NCBI GenBank assembly: GCA_038916785.1
Contig: JBCLBO010000036.1
Location: 1 to 31,027, forward strand
DNA from: VFKU01 sp038916785
GTDB taxonomy: Bacteria > Hydrogenedentota > Hydrogenedentia > Hydrogenedentales > GCA-2746185
Direction: 5' to 3'
Length of the DNA stretch: 31,027 bases
Part shown: in pieces, positions 1-7,962 of the stretch
How the letters are laid out: each line of letters opens with the position of its first letter
Numbering within the stretch: the first letter of the stretch is position 1
Translations under genes and position numbers: made by a program
Notes under the pieces: generated by a model
Databases searched by the model: none
Seen by the model: only the letters and a program-made list of their open reading frames with translations
What the model was told of the DNA's origin: nothing

Positions 1-213
1 CGGGAGTGCGAGATTGCCACGTCGGCCGCGGGGCCAGTCGCTGAACGAAAACGAGGTTTCCGGCGCGGCCTCCTCGCAATGACGGGTGGGGGGATTCCAG
101 GCGAGACCTGCGCGGGCGTAGGCGACGGATTCTACGACCATGATGGGTTTCCGCTCCATGAACGACGGGGAGATTCTTCGCTATCGCTCAGAATGACAAA
201 GATGTTGAGGCTG
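1..213. repeat. Intergenic repeat cluster downstream of mltG
   Basis: No convincing gene lies in this stretch, which is the 3' flank of the minus-strand alaS-ruvX-mltG operon. It holds fragments of two hairpin-type dispersed repeats. One has GAGATTGCC at 10-18 and CTCCTCGCAATGACG near 70-84, with complementary ATTGC/GCAAT ends. The other is at about 169-201, GAGATTCT followed by CAGAATGACA, with complementary ATTCT/AGAAT ends. The first family recurs at 17821-17930. Short elements of this wording are widespread between genes in unrelated environmental bacteria. That is recollection, not a search result. Confidence 0.55.
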
Positions 214-1308
214 TTAGTCTTCATCTTGTTGCTTCACTTCCCTGCGCTGCGCGCGGATTTCTTTACGATACTTTGCGACAGCCGCCTCGTGTTCTTTCAA
301 CGTGTTGCTGAAGGTGTGGGTTTTTCCGTCGGCGTTCGACACAAAGTACAGATACTTCACCTTCGCGGGCGCGAGCGCCGCGCGCAGGCTTGCCGGGCCT
401 GGATTCGATATGGGGCCCGGCGGAAGGCCCGCTACTCTATAGGTGTTGTAGGGTGAGTCGACCGCCTTGTCCTCGTCGAGCAGGCGCTGGCCGTACTTGT
501 TCAAAGCGAATTGCAGCGTCGAGTCCATGTCGAGTGAGCGGCCCTTCTCGAGGCGATTGTAGATCACCGCCGCCACGAGCGGGCGTTCCTCGGCGACGCG
601 GGCCTCTTCCTCGATCAGCGAGGCCACGGTGACTATGCGCACAGGATCCTTCGCAGCTTCGGGGAACTCCGCCGCCAATTTTTCCCATTCCGCGCGAAAC
701 TGTTCAAGCATGCGCGTTACGAGTTGTTCGCCCGTAGGCGCGGTCTCGAAGTAATACGTGTTCGGCATAAGAAATCCCTGCAAACTGGGTGCGTCGATTC
801 CCAGCGCTTCCTTCGCAGAGACCTTCAGTGCCGCGGCGAGGACGCCCGCCGAGTCCTCGATGAGTGGAGCGGTCTGCGCGATGGTAAGTCCTTCGGGAAT
901 CGTGACTTTAACTTTGCCCAGTTCCACTTCGGGGGTTTGCTGGAGCGCACGGAGCACTTCGGCGGGGCTCGATCCTTGTGGGACACGGTGTTCGCCGTGC
1001 TTGATAGTATCGCCGGACTTGTCTAGGCGCATGGCGATGCGGAACAGCAATTCGTGCTCGACGAGGCCCGCGTCCGCCAGCAATTCGCCAACCTGCCGGC
1101 CCGAGGCGCCTTCGGGAATCGCGATCGCGACGGGCCCACGCGCGACGCCCGGCCCGCGGACGTATTCGAGCACGAGGTAGCCGGCCAGCGCGCCGGCGAC
1201 CGCCATGAGCGCGGCGCACAGGGACAGCACACGAATCGCGCGCCAGACGGACCATCCGCTCGCGGCCGGCGTTTGCTCCGCTTGCGTCTCTCCCGCTTCC
1301 TCCATCAT
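214..1308 (-). CDS. mltG: Endolytic murein transglycosylase MltG (YceG-like)
   Basis: Inner-membrane lytic transglycosylase that cleaves nascent glycan strands during peptidoglycan synthesis and is thought to act as the chain terminator. The 364-residue protein has one N-terminal membrane anchor (about residues 24-48), LysM-like segments with the IPEG motif (64-67 and 137-140), then the YceG catalytic domain. The ASLIEEEA motif places the expected catalytic glutamate at E233. The family signature SPYNTYRVAGLPPGPISNPG is at about 285-304. The ATG at 1308 overlaps the ruvX stop as ATGA, so the genes are translationally coupled. The order alaS-ruvX-mltG is recurrent in bacteria, which supports all three calls. 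Confidence 0.95.
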   Translation of the reverse strand: MMEEAGETQAEQTPAASGWSVWRAIRVLSLCAALMAVAGALAGYLVLEYVRGPGVARGPVAIAIPEGASGRQVGELLADAGLVEHELLFRIAMRLDKSGDTIKHGEHRVPQGSSPAEVLRALQQTPEVELGKVKVTIPEGLTIAQTAPLIEDSAGVLAAALKVSAKEALGIDAPSLQGFLMPNTYYFETAPTGEQLVTRMLEQFRAEWEKLAAEFPEAAKDPVRIVTVASLIEEEARVAEERPLVAAVIYNRLEKGRSLDMDSTLQFALNKYGQRLLDEDKAVDSPYNTYRVAGLPPGPISNPGPASLRAALAPAKVKYLYFVSNADGKTHTFSNTLKEHEAAVAKYRKEIRAQRREVKQQDED

Positions 1309-1745
1309 CCCTCCCGCGCGCGGCGCGCGCGTTCGCGATCGAGATACAATTGCAAAATCTGTTGCGCCGCCACCTGATCGATCACGACCTTGTGCTTCTT
1401 GGAGCGCATCCCCGCCTCGTGCAGCGCGCGGTGCGCCGCCGCGGTGCTGTAGCGCTCGTCGATGGTCACGACGCCGAGGCCCGTTGCGGCGCGCAGTGCC
1501 TCCACAAAATCGAGCACCTTCTGCGCCTGCGGACCGATGCCGCCTTCTTTATTCAGCGGCAGGCCGACGACGATGCGAATGGCGGCCTGTTCCTTGGCAA
1601 TCTTTGCGATCGCGGCGGCGTCTTCCGAGTACGATTTTACCTGGAGCGTGATCAGCGGGGAGGTCAGGATACCGAGCTCGTCGCTCACGGCGACCCCCGT
1701 GCGCGCCTCGCCGACGTCCAGCCCGAGGATGCGGCCTTCTTCCAC
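1305..1745 (-). CDS. ruvX: Putative pre-16S rRNA nuclease / Holliday junction resolvase-like RuvX (YqgF)
   Basis: RNase H-fold nuclease of the YqgF family, implicated in 16S rRNA 5'-end maturation and historically named a Holliday junction resolvase. The 146-residue length is typical. The N-terminal GLDVGEARTGVAVSD motif supplies the first acidic ligand (D10). VVGLPLNKEGG, the TIDERYST segment and a C-terminal IDQVAAQQILQLYLD helix complete the family pattern. Translation starts with GTG at 1745, three bases after the alaS stop. The stop codon overlaps the mltG start by four bases, so expression should be coupled to both neighbours. Confidence 0.93.
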   Translation of the reverse strand: MEEGRILGLDVGEARTGVAVSDELGILTSPLITLQVKSYSEDAAAIAKIAKEQAAIRIVVGLPLNKEGGIGPQAQKVLDFVEALRAATGLGVVTIDERYSTAAAHRALHEAGMRSKKHKVVIDQVAAQQILQLYLDRERARRAREG

Positions 1746-1748
1746 AAG

Positions 1749-4382
1749 CTATCCGATCAGCGCGGCGACGATTTCCGCCGCCTTGGCGATGGCCTCGGGC
1801 ACCTTCGCGCCGAGCTTGCCGCCCGCCATCGCAAGATCGGGCCGGCCGCCGCCGCCGCCGCCCACAATCGGCGCGAGCCGCTTCATAATGTCGCCGGCGC
1901 GCAGGTCCTTGTTCAGGTCGTCGCTGACCCAGGCGCACAGCGCGGCCTTCCCATCCTGCTCGCTGCCGAGCACGATGACGCCGGAGGTCAGTTTTTGGCG
2001 GAGATCGTCCACGAGCATCCGTAGCCCGGCCTGGTCCTGGCCTTCGACTTCGGCAGCGAGCAGGCGCACGCCATTCAGTTGCACGACCTTGCTCAGGTAG
2101 TCCACGGACTGGCCCGTGGCCGCCGCGCGTTTCCATTTGTCGATCTCACGCGCGAGGCGTTTATTTTCATCGAGCAGCGCCTTGAGCCGCGCTTCTAGTT
2201 CCTCAGGGGTTGCGCCGAGCAGCCGCGATGAGCGAACCAGTACCGCGTCCGCCGCTTGCACGCGATCGACCGCCGCGGCGGCGCAGACGGCCTCGATGCG
2301 CCGCACGCCGGAGGAAACGGACGCCTCGGACACGAGCTTAATCGTGCCGATCGCGCCGGTACGCGCGACGTGCGTGCCGCCGCAGAGTTCCATCGAGATG
2401 TCACCGACCTGGACGACGCGGACTTGGTCCTCGTACTTCTCGCCGAAGAGCGCCATCGCGCCGGCCTCGCGCGCCTCGTCGAGGTCCCAGATGCTCGTTT
2501 TAACCTCGGTGTCGGTGCGTACATAGTCATTGACGAGACGCTCGATATCACGCAGGCGCTCGGGCTCGATGCCTTCGAAATGCGTGAAGTCGAAGCGTAG
2601 GCGTTCGGGCGTCACCAACGAGCCCGCCTGATGCACATGCTCGCCGAGCACGTTCTGGAGGGCGGCCTGCAAGAGATGGGTCGCGGTGTGATGATTCATG
2701 ATTTCCCGGCGGCGGTCTGCGTCAACCGTCGCGCGCACCGAGTCGCCCACCTTGAGCGTGCCGGCGTTGCACAATGCCTTGTGGATGCGCAGGTGCTTGA
2801 GGGGGGCCTTCGTGTCCTTCACCAAGGCGCTGCCGGAGACGCTCTGGAGCAGGCCGGTGTCCCCCACTTGTCCGCCGGACTCGGCGTAGAAGGGAGTTTG
2901 GTCGAGGATGAACTCTGCCTCGTCGCTTTCATTCACCGACTCGACGGACTTGCCGCCCTTGAGGATGGCGAGGATTTTGCTGTCCGCCTCGACAGACTCG
3001 TAGCCGAGAAACTCCGTGTGGCCGTGCTTATCGAGAACCTGCCGGTAGACGGGCGGGAGCTCGGTTTCACCCGTCCCCGCCCAAGCGCTGCGGGCCTTGG
3101 CCTTCTGCCCGGCCATCGCCGCATCGAAGCCTGCGCGATCGACGGTGAACCCGCGATCGACGGCGATGTCAGTGGCGAGATCGAGGGGAAAGCCGTAGGT
3201 GTCGTGCAGCTTGAACAGTTGTTCGCCGGGGACCAGTGTGTTTCCGGATTGTTTCAACTTATCCAAAATGCTCTCGATGAGGTCCATTCCGCGGGCGAGC
3301 GTACTGCTGAAACGTTCCTCTTCGGTCTGGATGATTTTTTGGATTTGCACCTGTTTCTCGTGCAGTTCCGGATACTGATGGCCCATGATTTGGACGACGG
3401 TGGGAGCAATCTGGTGCAGGAACGGCTTCTCCAGCCCAAGCTCCCGCCCGAAGCGGGCCGCCCGGCGCAGCAGCCGGCGCTCGACATAACCGCGGCCTTC
3501 ATTCGATGGCAGGATGCCGTCGGCGATCATGAAGGACAGGGCGCGGACGTGGTCGGCGATGACCCGGTAGGGCACGGGGCGCTTGCCGTAGGCCGCGTTG
3601 ACGCCGAGGGCCTCGGTGGCGGCGATGATCGGCCGGATAATGTCGATATCGAATACCGTCGGCAGGCCGTTCATCAGCGCCGAGATGCGCTCGAGGCCCA
3701 TGCCCGTGTCGATACCCCGGTTCTTCAGCGGCAACCGGGAGCCGTCCGGCTGCTGGTCGAACTGGGGAAATACCAGGTTCCAGAACTCGATGAAGCGCTC
3801 CATCGGGTCCTTGTCCGGGGTGGCCTTCGGGTCGATGTGTTCGCCGCGATCGAAGAGCAGTTCCGAGCAGGGACCGCAGGCCCCCGTCTCTCCGGCGGGG
3901 CCCCAGAAATTGTCCTTGGCGCCCCTGCGGACGATGCGGCTTGGCGAGACGCCGATTTCCCGCTCCCAAATCTGGTGCGCCTCGTCGTCCTCGAGGAATA
4001 CCGTGACCCAGACGCGATCCGGGGGCAGCTTGAGCACCTGCGTGACCAGTTCCCAGGCCCAGGCGATCGCCTCGCGCTTGAAATAGTCGCCGAAGGAGAA
4101 ATTGCCGAGCATTTCGAAGAGGGTCATGTGGCGCGAGGTCTTGCCGACCTCGTCGAGGTCGTTCGCCTTACCTCCCGCGCGCAGGCACTTCTGGCTGGTC
4201 GCGGCGCGGCGATACGGAACGGGCGCTTCGCCGGTGTAGAAGGGCTTGAACTGGACCATGCCTGCGCTGGTGAACAACAAGGTTGCGTCGTTGCCCGGCA
4301 CGAGGGTGTCGCTGCGTTCGATGGTATGACCGCGTTGCCGGAAGAAATCGAGGTAGCCGGCGCGAATTTCGTTGGTCGTCAC
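1749..4382 (-). CDS. alaS: Alanine--tRNA ligase
   Basis: Class II synthetase that charges tRNA-Ala in the cytosol. At 877 residues it has the full family length. The N-terminal aminoacylation core carries the motif SDTLVPGNDATLLFTSAGM. The editing domain has the zinc-site histidines in HTATH (H565, H569) and CGGTH (C667, H671). The C-terminal DHHA1 region ends with a GGGGGGRPDLAMAGG stretch. The start is a GTG at 4382, preceded at a 7-base gap by AGGAG, which fixes this start. It is the first gene of the alaS-ruvX-mltG operon. Its stop is TAG, showing that TAG terminates translation in this genome. No T-box leader is visible upstream. Confidence 0.97.
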   Translation of the reverse strand: MTTNEIRAGYLDFFRQRGHTIERSDTLVPGNDATLLFTSAGMVQFKPFYTGEAPVPYRRAATSQKCLRAGGKANDLDEVGKTSRHMTLFEMLGNFSFGDYFKREAIAWAWELVTQVLKLPPDRVWVTVFLEDDEAHQIWEREIGVSPSRIVRRGAKDNFWGPAGETGACGPCSELLFDRGEHIDPKATPDKDPMERFIEFWNLVFPQFDQQPDGSRLPLKNRGIDTGMGLERISALMNGLPTVFDIDIIRPIIAATEALGVNAAYGKRPVPYRVIADHVRALSFMIADGILPSNEGRGYVERRLLRRAARFGRELGLEKPFLHQIAPTVVQIMGHQYPELHEKQVQIQKIIQTEEERFSSTLARGMDLIESILDKLKQSGNTLVPGEQLFKLHDTYGFPLDLATDIAVDRGFTVDRAGFDAAMAGQKAKARSAWAGTGETELPPVYRQVLDKHGHTEFLGYESVEADSKILAILKGGKSVESVNESDEAEFILDQTPFYAESGGQVGDTGLLQSVSGSALVKDTKAPLKHLRIHKALCNAGTLKVGDSVRATVDADRRREIMNHHTATHLLQAALQNVLGEHVHQAGSLVTPERLRFDFTHFEGIEPERLRDIERLVNDYVRTDTEVKTSIWDLDEAREAGAMALFGEKYEDQVRVVQVGDISMELCGGTHVARTGAIGTIKLVSEASVSSGVRRIEAVCAAAAVDRVQAADAVLVRSSRLLGATPEELEARLKALLDENKRLAREIDKWKRAAATGQSVDYLSKVVQLNGVRLLAAEVEGQDQAGLRMLVDDLRQKLTSGVIVLGSEQDGKAALCAWVSDDLNKDLRAGDIMKRLAPIVGGGGGGRPDLAMAGGKLGAKVPEAIAKAAEIVAALIG

Positions 4383-4474
4383 TCGCTCACTCCTGGGGAT
4401 TTGACGCTTCAGAGAGGGAGTCTAGCAAAGTGGCGGGTTTTACCGCACGCGCGCTGCGGCAGCGATCGTGTGTC

Positions 4475-4512
4475 TCACGCTCCGGGCGAGGATTCGTCAC
4501 GCGGAGCGTGAC
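4475..4512. repeat. Mutually exclusive hairpin element between SYLF gene and alaS
   Basis: TCACGCTCC (4475-4483) is perfectly complementary to GGAGCGTGA (4503-4511). An inner GTCACGC (4496-4502) can instead pair with GCGTGAC (4506-4512) across a GGA loop. The two hairpins exclude each other. The element lies after the SYLF gene stop and before alaS on the minus strand. There is no T-run, so an intrinsic terminator is not supported. It may be a dispersed palindromic repeat. Confidence 0.45.
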
Positions 4513-4535
4513 GACTACGATCGGAAAGCGGCGGA

Positions 4536-5126
4536 CTATTCCGCCCTGTTCAGCTTCTTGTCTTTCCAGTACTTCGTGCCGGCGATGTCGGCCTGGAGCA
4601 TCAGCCCGGCCCCGGTAATTTGGTAGAAGGCCATCCCGTTTCGGAAGGTGGCTTCGGCGTTAGCGCCCTTGGTGCCCGCCACCGCATTCGCGGAGACGTC
4701 GGCCTCCCACCCCGTGTTCACGAATTCATTAAAGCGCTCGGCCGTCTCGAACAGAAATACGATTTTGTACCTCTGCCCGCCCAGCCCGATCTTGATCCCG
4801 GCGGTGCCCATCTTCATGTACGTTCGGGCGCCGTCCGCTTTTTTCACGGCCACTCCGCGCCCTCCCCCGCCGGAGATCACCAGCGAGATTTTGAGATTGT
4901 CAAAGACTGCGTAGCCGTAGGCCTTGCCATGCAACTCCTTGGCTTCTCCACTCTTTTCGAAGAGCGCGTCCAAGGTCTCTTTGGCCATCCCGTCGATCTT
5001 CGACTTCTTGTCGGACGACGGTGCGCCCTTGTCGTCGTCAGCGTCGTCCTGCGCGAAGACCGGCGTGAGCAGGCATCCGAGTGCCACGATGGAGATGCTG
5101 AAAAGCAGTCCGATTTTGCGCATCAT
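4536..5126 (-). CDS. SYLF (Ysc84-like) domain secreted protein, copy 2
   Basis: Lipid-binding SYLF/Ysc84-domain protein, 196 residues, with an N-terminal signal peptide (hydrophobic stretch about 5-25, cleavage near VFAQ). The domain core is visible as KAYGYAVFDNLKI, the glycine run SGGGGRGVAV, YMKMGTAGIKIGLGGQ, and a C-terminal ITGAGLMLQADIAGTKYWKD. Eukaryotic relatives bind phosphoinositides; the bacterial role is unknown. AGGAGG sits six bases before the first of two adjacent ATGs, so the upstream one is used here. It lies 33 bases after a paralogue on the same strand, indicating tandem duplication and probable co-transcription. A charged Asp/Lys linker (about 27-44) separates signal and domain. 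Confidence 0.85.
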   Translation of the reverse strand: MMRKIGLLFSISIVALGCLLTPVFAQDDADDDKGAPSSDKKSKIDGMAKETLDALFEKSGEAKELHGKAYGYAVFDNLKISLVISGGGGRGVAVKKADGARTYMKMGTAGIKIGLGGQRYKIVFLFETAERFNEFVNTGWEADVSANAVAGTKGANAEATFRNGMAFYQITGAGLMLQADIAGTKYWKDKKLNRAE

Positions 5127-5159
5127 TTGGCGCCTCCTGGTACGTCAACTTGCGAACGA

Positions 5160-5810
5160 CTAGTGGTCCGGTTCGATCGGCTCGCTGGAGATGGTGACTT
5201 GGTTCGGCGACGACGTGTTGGCCGCGGCGAGGCTCGGGGTGGCTTTGTTCAGCCGTTTGTCGACCCAATATTTCGTGCCCGCGGCGTCGGCCTTGAGCAT
5301 CAGTCCGGACCCGGTGATCTGGTAGATGGCCATGCCCTTGGTGAACGACGTGCTCGCGTTGGCGCCCTTCGTGCCGGCCACCGCGTTTGCCGAAGCGTCG
5401 CCCTGCCAACCGTTGTAGATGAAATCCTCGACCGTCTTGCGATCCTGGAAGAGGAAGATGATCTGCGCCTTCTGTCCGCCGAGGCCGATGCCGAGGCCGG
5501 CGGTGCCCATTTTCATGTAGACGCGCTGGCGGGTGTTCTTGATGACGGCCACTCCGCTGCCGCCGCCGCCCGACACGCCGAACATGACCTTCACGCTGTC
5601 GAAAATCGCGTAGCCGTAGGAGAGGTCGTACAAATCCCGCGCGTGCTTGTCCTTGGCGAAGAGGTCGTCGAGAGCGCCCTGCGCCATTAGGTCGATGGTT
5701 TCGCGCTTACGCTGGGATTTGGACTTCGTGCCGTCCTGTGCGACGGCTGAGACGCAGGACACGGCGAGCGCCGCGGACAGAAATAGACTTGCGAGTGTAG
5801 TGCGGTTCAT
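5160..5810 (-). CDS. SYLF (Ysc84-like) domain secreted protein, copy 1
   Basis: Paralogue of the downstream SYLF protein, 216 residues, with a signal peptide over about the first 25 residues (cleavage near SAVAQ). The SYLF core includes LSYGYAIFDSVKV, SGGGGSGVAV, YMKMGTAGLGIGLGGQ, AVAGTKGANA and ITGSGLMLKADAAGTKYW. About 30 residues after the domain, rich in Ser, Pro and Asn, are absent from its partner. A purine-rich GGGGGAAG precedes the ATG. The pair probably forms a two-gene unit acting in the periplasm or at a membrane surface. Function beyond likely lipid binding cannot be inferred. Confidence 0.85.
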   Translation of the reverse strand: MNRTTLASLFLSAALAVSCVSAVAQDGTKSKSQRKRETIDLMAQGALDDLFAKDKHARDLYDLSYGYAIFDSVKVMFGVSGGGGSGVAVIKNTRQRVYMKMGTAGLGIGLGGQKAQIIFLFQDRKTVEDFIYNGWQGDASANAVAGTKGANASTSFTKGMAIYQITGSGLMLKADAAGTKYWVDKRLNKATPSLAAANTSSPNQVTISSEPIEPDH

Positions 5811-5974
5811 GACTTCCCCCTTGAGGTTTCCTCCGCTTTCCGCGCGAGGAGTGGTGGTACTGCCCCCTGTCGTGCAGCATCACGAGAGCCGTAGTGTAAC
5901 TCATCGGCTCCATGGCTGCAAGATTAAAGACGAAGCACTGCCGAAGTATATTCATGACATGCCGGGGAAGTTCC

Positions 5975-6790
5975 TCAGGTCGTGCAGATGTCCCGCCTGC
6001 GCAGAATTAACAGTGCGCCGCCCCAGGTCGCGACGACCATCGTGCCCAAAATCGCGTAGTTTCTGGCTGGAAATAGGCCCTGGGTCAGAATAGGCAGCGG
6101 CTGATAGTAATAGAGAAGATTGACAAAGAGGGCGTTTTCGGCGGGCCCCCAATATTGGGCCAAGAAGTTCCACAGCAGAAACGTGAGCACGACCCCGAAG
6201 GCCCATCCCACCGCGCGGCCCCGGCGGTCGCTCAGCGTGGAGAACAGCATGGTCATCCCCGCGACGGTCATCGCCAAGAGGTAGAGGTTGAACACGATGA
6301 TCGCGACCCGCTGCGGGTCGGGGCGGCCTTCGGCGGGGATGAGTTGGTTGCCGAGGAAGCTGCCGAGCATACCGAGGCACAATATGAATGCGCCGGTTGC
6401 GAAGCAAACGATTAACTCGGTGGCGAATATCGAGGCGCGCGAGACGGGCCAGGTGAAGAGGATGTCGGCGGTGCCGCGATCGACCTCTCCGGCGGGCACG
6501 CGGCTCGCCACGGTAATCCCGTGCGCGAAGACGAGCGCTAGCACGAGCGGATGCACCCAGGCGAGCGAGCGCAGCGACTCGGGTCCGAGTTCGCCTTCGA
6601 ACTTTCCGCCGACGAGCGACTTGATCAAATTCCGAATGAACTCGACCTTCAACAGATCGTCGGTAAGCTGCTCCTGATAGGTCCAGAATACGTAGGCGAG
6701 CAGCGCCTCGAAAGCGCCCAGGGCGATGCCGCACAGAAGCGCGACCGTGGCGACTTCGCGGAATGATTTTTTCAAGAGTCCAATATTCAT
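5975..6790 (-). CDS. ABC-2 type transporter permease
   Basis: Integral membrane subunit of an ABC-2 exporter, 271 residues from the ATG at 6790. The ATG overlaps the ATPase stop as ATGA, which is why this start is preferred over a longer in-frame extension that would run through the ATPase gene. It has about six hydrophobic segments: near residues 15-37, around the HPLVLALVFAHG segment, then a cluster in the C-terminal half including FATGAFILCLGMLGSFLG, and a last span before a basic RRRDICTT end. The DRGTADILFTWPVSRASIF region matches the conserved loop of ABC-2/NosY-like permeases. Substrate unknown. Confidence 0.85.
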   Translation of the reverse strand: MNIGLLKKSFREVATVALLCGIALGAFEALLAYVFWTYQEQLTDDLLKVEFIRNLIKSLVGGKFEGELGPESLRSLAWVHPLVLALVFAHGITVASRVPAGEVDRGTADILFTWPVSRASIFATELIVCFATGAFILCLGMLGSFLGNQLIPAEGRPDPQRVAIIVFNLYLLAMTVAGMTMLFSTLSDRRGRAVGWAFGVVLTFLLWNFLAQYWGPAENALFVNLLYYYQPLPILTQGLFPARNYAILGTMVVATWGGALLILRRRDICTT

Positions 6791-7683
6791 TTCCTGCCCT
6801 CGTCGTAGAAGGTCCGGAACAGGCGATCGAGGTCCGGCGGGCTGATGCTGATGTCTGCGAGCGGCTGCGAAGCGCTCCAGCGGACGAGATCGACGACGGA
6901 ACCGGAGAGCGTGCAGCGCCAGCGCGTCGCTTCGCGCCGATCGAGCGTGAGGAAAGGCGGCACGGGAGTCGATTCGGCGGCCGCAACACTCGTCCACGCC
7001 AGATCGACCGTGCGGCGCGCGCCGAGGCGCATTTCCTGTAGCGTCTGTTCGTACACGAGCAGACCGTCGCGCACGACGCCGACGCGCTCGCAGAGCGCTT
7101 CGACTTCGCCGAGCGTATGGCTTGAAAAGAATACGGTGGCGCCGTCGCGCGCGCGTTCGTGCAGCACGTCGTACAGAGTTTGTTGCATCGGCGGATCGAG
7201 CGCGGTCGTGGGCTCATCGAGGACGAGCAGGCGCGGGGAATGCGCGAGCGCGAGCACCAGCCCGAGCTTTTGCCGCATCCCGCGCGACATGCGATGCACG
7301 GCGAGGTCCGGCGCGAGTTTGAATCGCTCGGCCAGTTCCATGCCGGGCCGGGTAAGATCGCGGCGACGCACCGACGAGACCAGTTTGAGCCCGGATCGCG
7401 CGGTCATCCAGGCGTAGAGCCGCAGGTCGCCGGGGATGTATCCGGTTTCCGCCTTGATGGCTGGGCTCTCGCGCCACGCGTCGCGCCCGAGCACGCGCGC
7501 CGCGCCGGAAGTCGGCCGCAAAAGCCCCAGCAACAATCGGATGGTCGTAGTCTTGCCTGAGCCATTGGGCCCGAGGAAGCCATAAATCTCGCCGGCGCGA
7601 ATGGTCAACGCGAGATCGCGAACGCCCCCGCGCCCGCCGTAGGTCTTGCTGAGACTCTCGGTGATGATGGCGGGCGTGTCCAC
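6787..7683 (-). CDS. ABC transporter ATP-binding protein
   Basis: Cytoplasmic ATPase partner of the ABC-2 permease encoded immediately downstream with a four-base overlap. The 298-residue protein has a Walker A motif GPNGSGKTT (residues 38-46), a signature region MSRGMRQKLGL, a Walker B LLVLDEPTTALDP and the H-loop FFSSHTLGEVE. The signature is degenerate relative to LSGGQ, as is common in drug or NatA-type exporters. About 80 C-terminal residues after the ATPase core form an accessory domain. It is probably a stand-alone export or membrane-remodelling system. The cargo cannot be read from the neighbours. Confidence 0.92.
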   Translation of the reverse strand: MDTPAIITESLSKTYGGRGGVRDLALTIRAGEIYGFLGPNGSGKTTTIRLLLGLLRPTSGAARVLGRDAWRESPAIKAETGYIPGDLRLYAWMTARSGLKLVSSVRRRDLTRPGMELAERFKLAPDLAVHRMSRGMRQKLGLVLALAHSPRLLVLDEPTTALDPPMQQTLYDVLHERARDGATVFFSSHTLGEVEALCERVGVVRDGLLVYEQTLQEMRLGARRTVDLAWTSVAAAESTPVPPFLTLDRREATRWRCTLSGSVVDLVRWSASQPLADISISPPDLDRLFRTFYDEGRK

Positions 7684-7762
7684 GGTACGACAGGACTCCA
7701 GTGCAAACTCAAGATGCCAACGAAATCGACCCGCGAGCGCGAGCGTCTCAGAGGAGTCTCCC

Positions 7763-7790
7763 GGTGGGGCGGGTCATGACCGCCCTACCC
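7763..7790. repeat. Solitary copy of GGCGGGT/ACCCGCC-type palindrome
   Basis: The segment reads GGTGGGGCGGGTCATGAC followed by CGCCCTACCC. It is an imperfect palindrome centred on the perfect 8-mer GTCATGAC. The same outer wording occurs three times in tandem at 19076-19158. It lies 3' of the threonine aldolase remnant, between it and the ABC ATPase start at 7683. Confidence 0.6.
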
Positions 7791-7830
7791 AGCACACGAT
7801 GCTAGCGGGCGGACCGGGCAAACGCAATTC

Positions 7831-7953
7831 TCACGCCCCGCTTCGCGTGAGTTCGCGCAGATCTCTTGCGAAGGATTCGATGTCGGAATCTTGCGTGTCC
7901 CACGCCTCCGGACATACCCCCGCATAGTTATCGCTCGCAAACTGCCGGCGCAT
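7831..7953 (-). pseudogene. Internally deleted L-threonine aldolase remnant (40 codons)
   Basis: A 40-codon frame, too short for routine gene calls, starts at ATG 7953 and stops at TGA 7831. Residues 1-18 include FASDNYAGVCPEAW, the near-universal N-terminus of low-specificity L-threonine aldolases. Residues 19-40, beginning DTQDSD and ending FARDLRELTRSGA, resemble the extreme C-terminus of the same family. The roughly 300 residues between, including the PLP lysine, are absent, yet the frame is maintained. GGGAG sits about five bases upstream, and the M24 peptidase stop is only nine bases upstream on the same strand. The likely history is an in-frame deletion inside an operon gene. It could still be translated as a microprotein. 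The C-terminal assignment is from memory of the family and is less certain than the N-terminal one. Confidence 0.72.
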
Positions 7954-7962
7954 GACGTCTCC

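Noticed and set aside
2631..4511. 626-codon plus-strand open frame
   Set aside because: It is antisense to alaS, whose motifs are unmistakable. Long antisense frames are expected in GC-rich genes.
4383..4535. T-box riboswitch upstream of alaS
   Set aside because: No T-box consensus or antiterminator pairing is visible.
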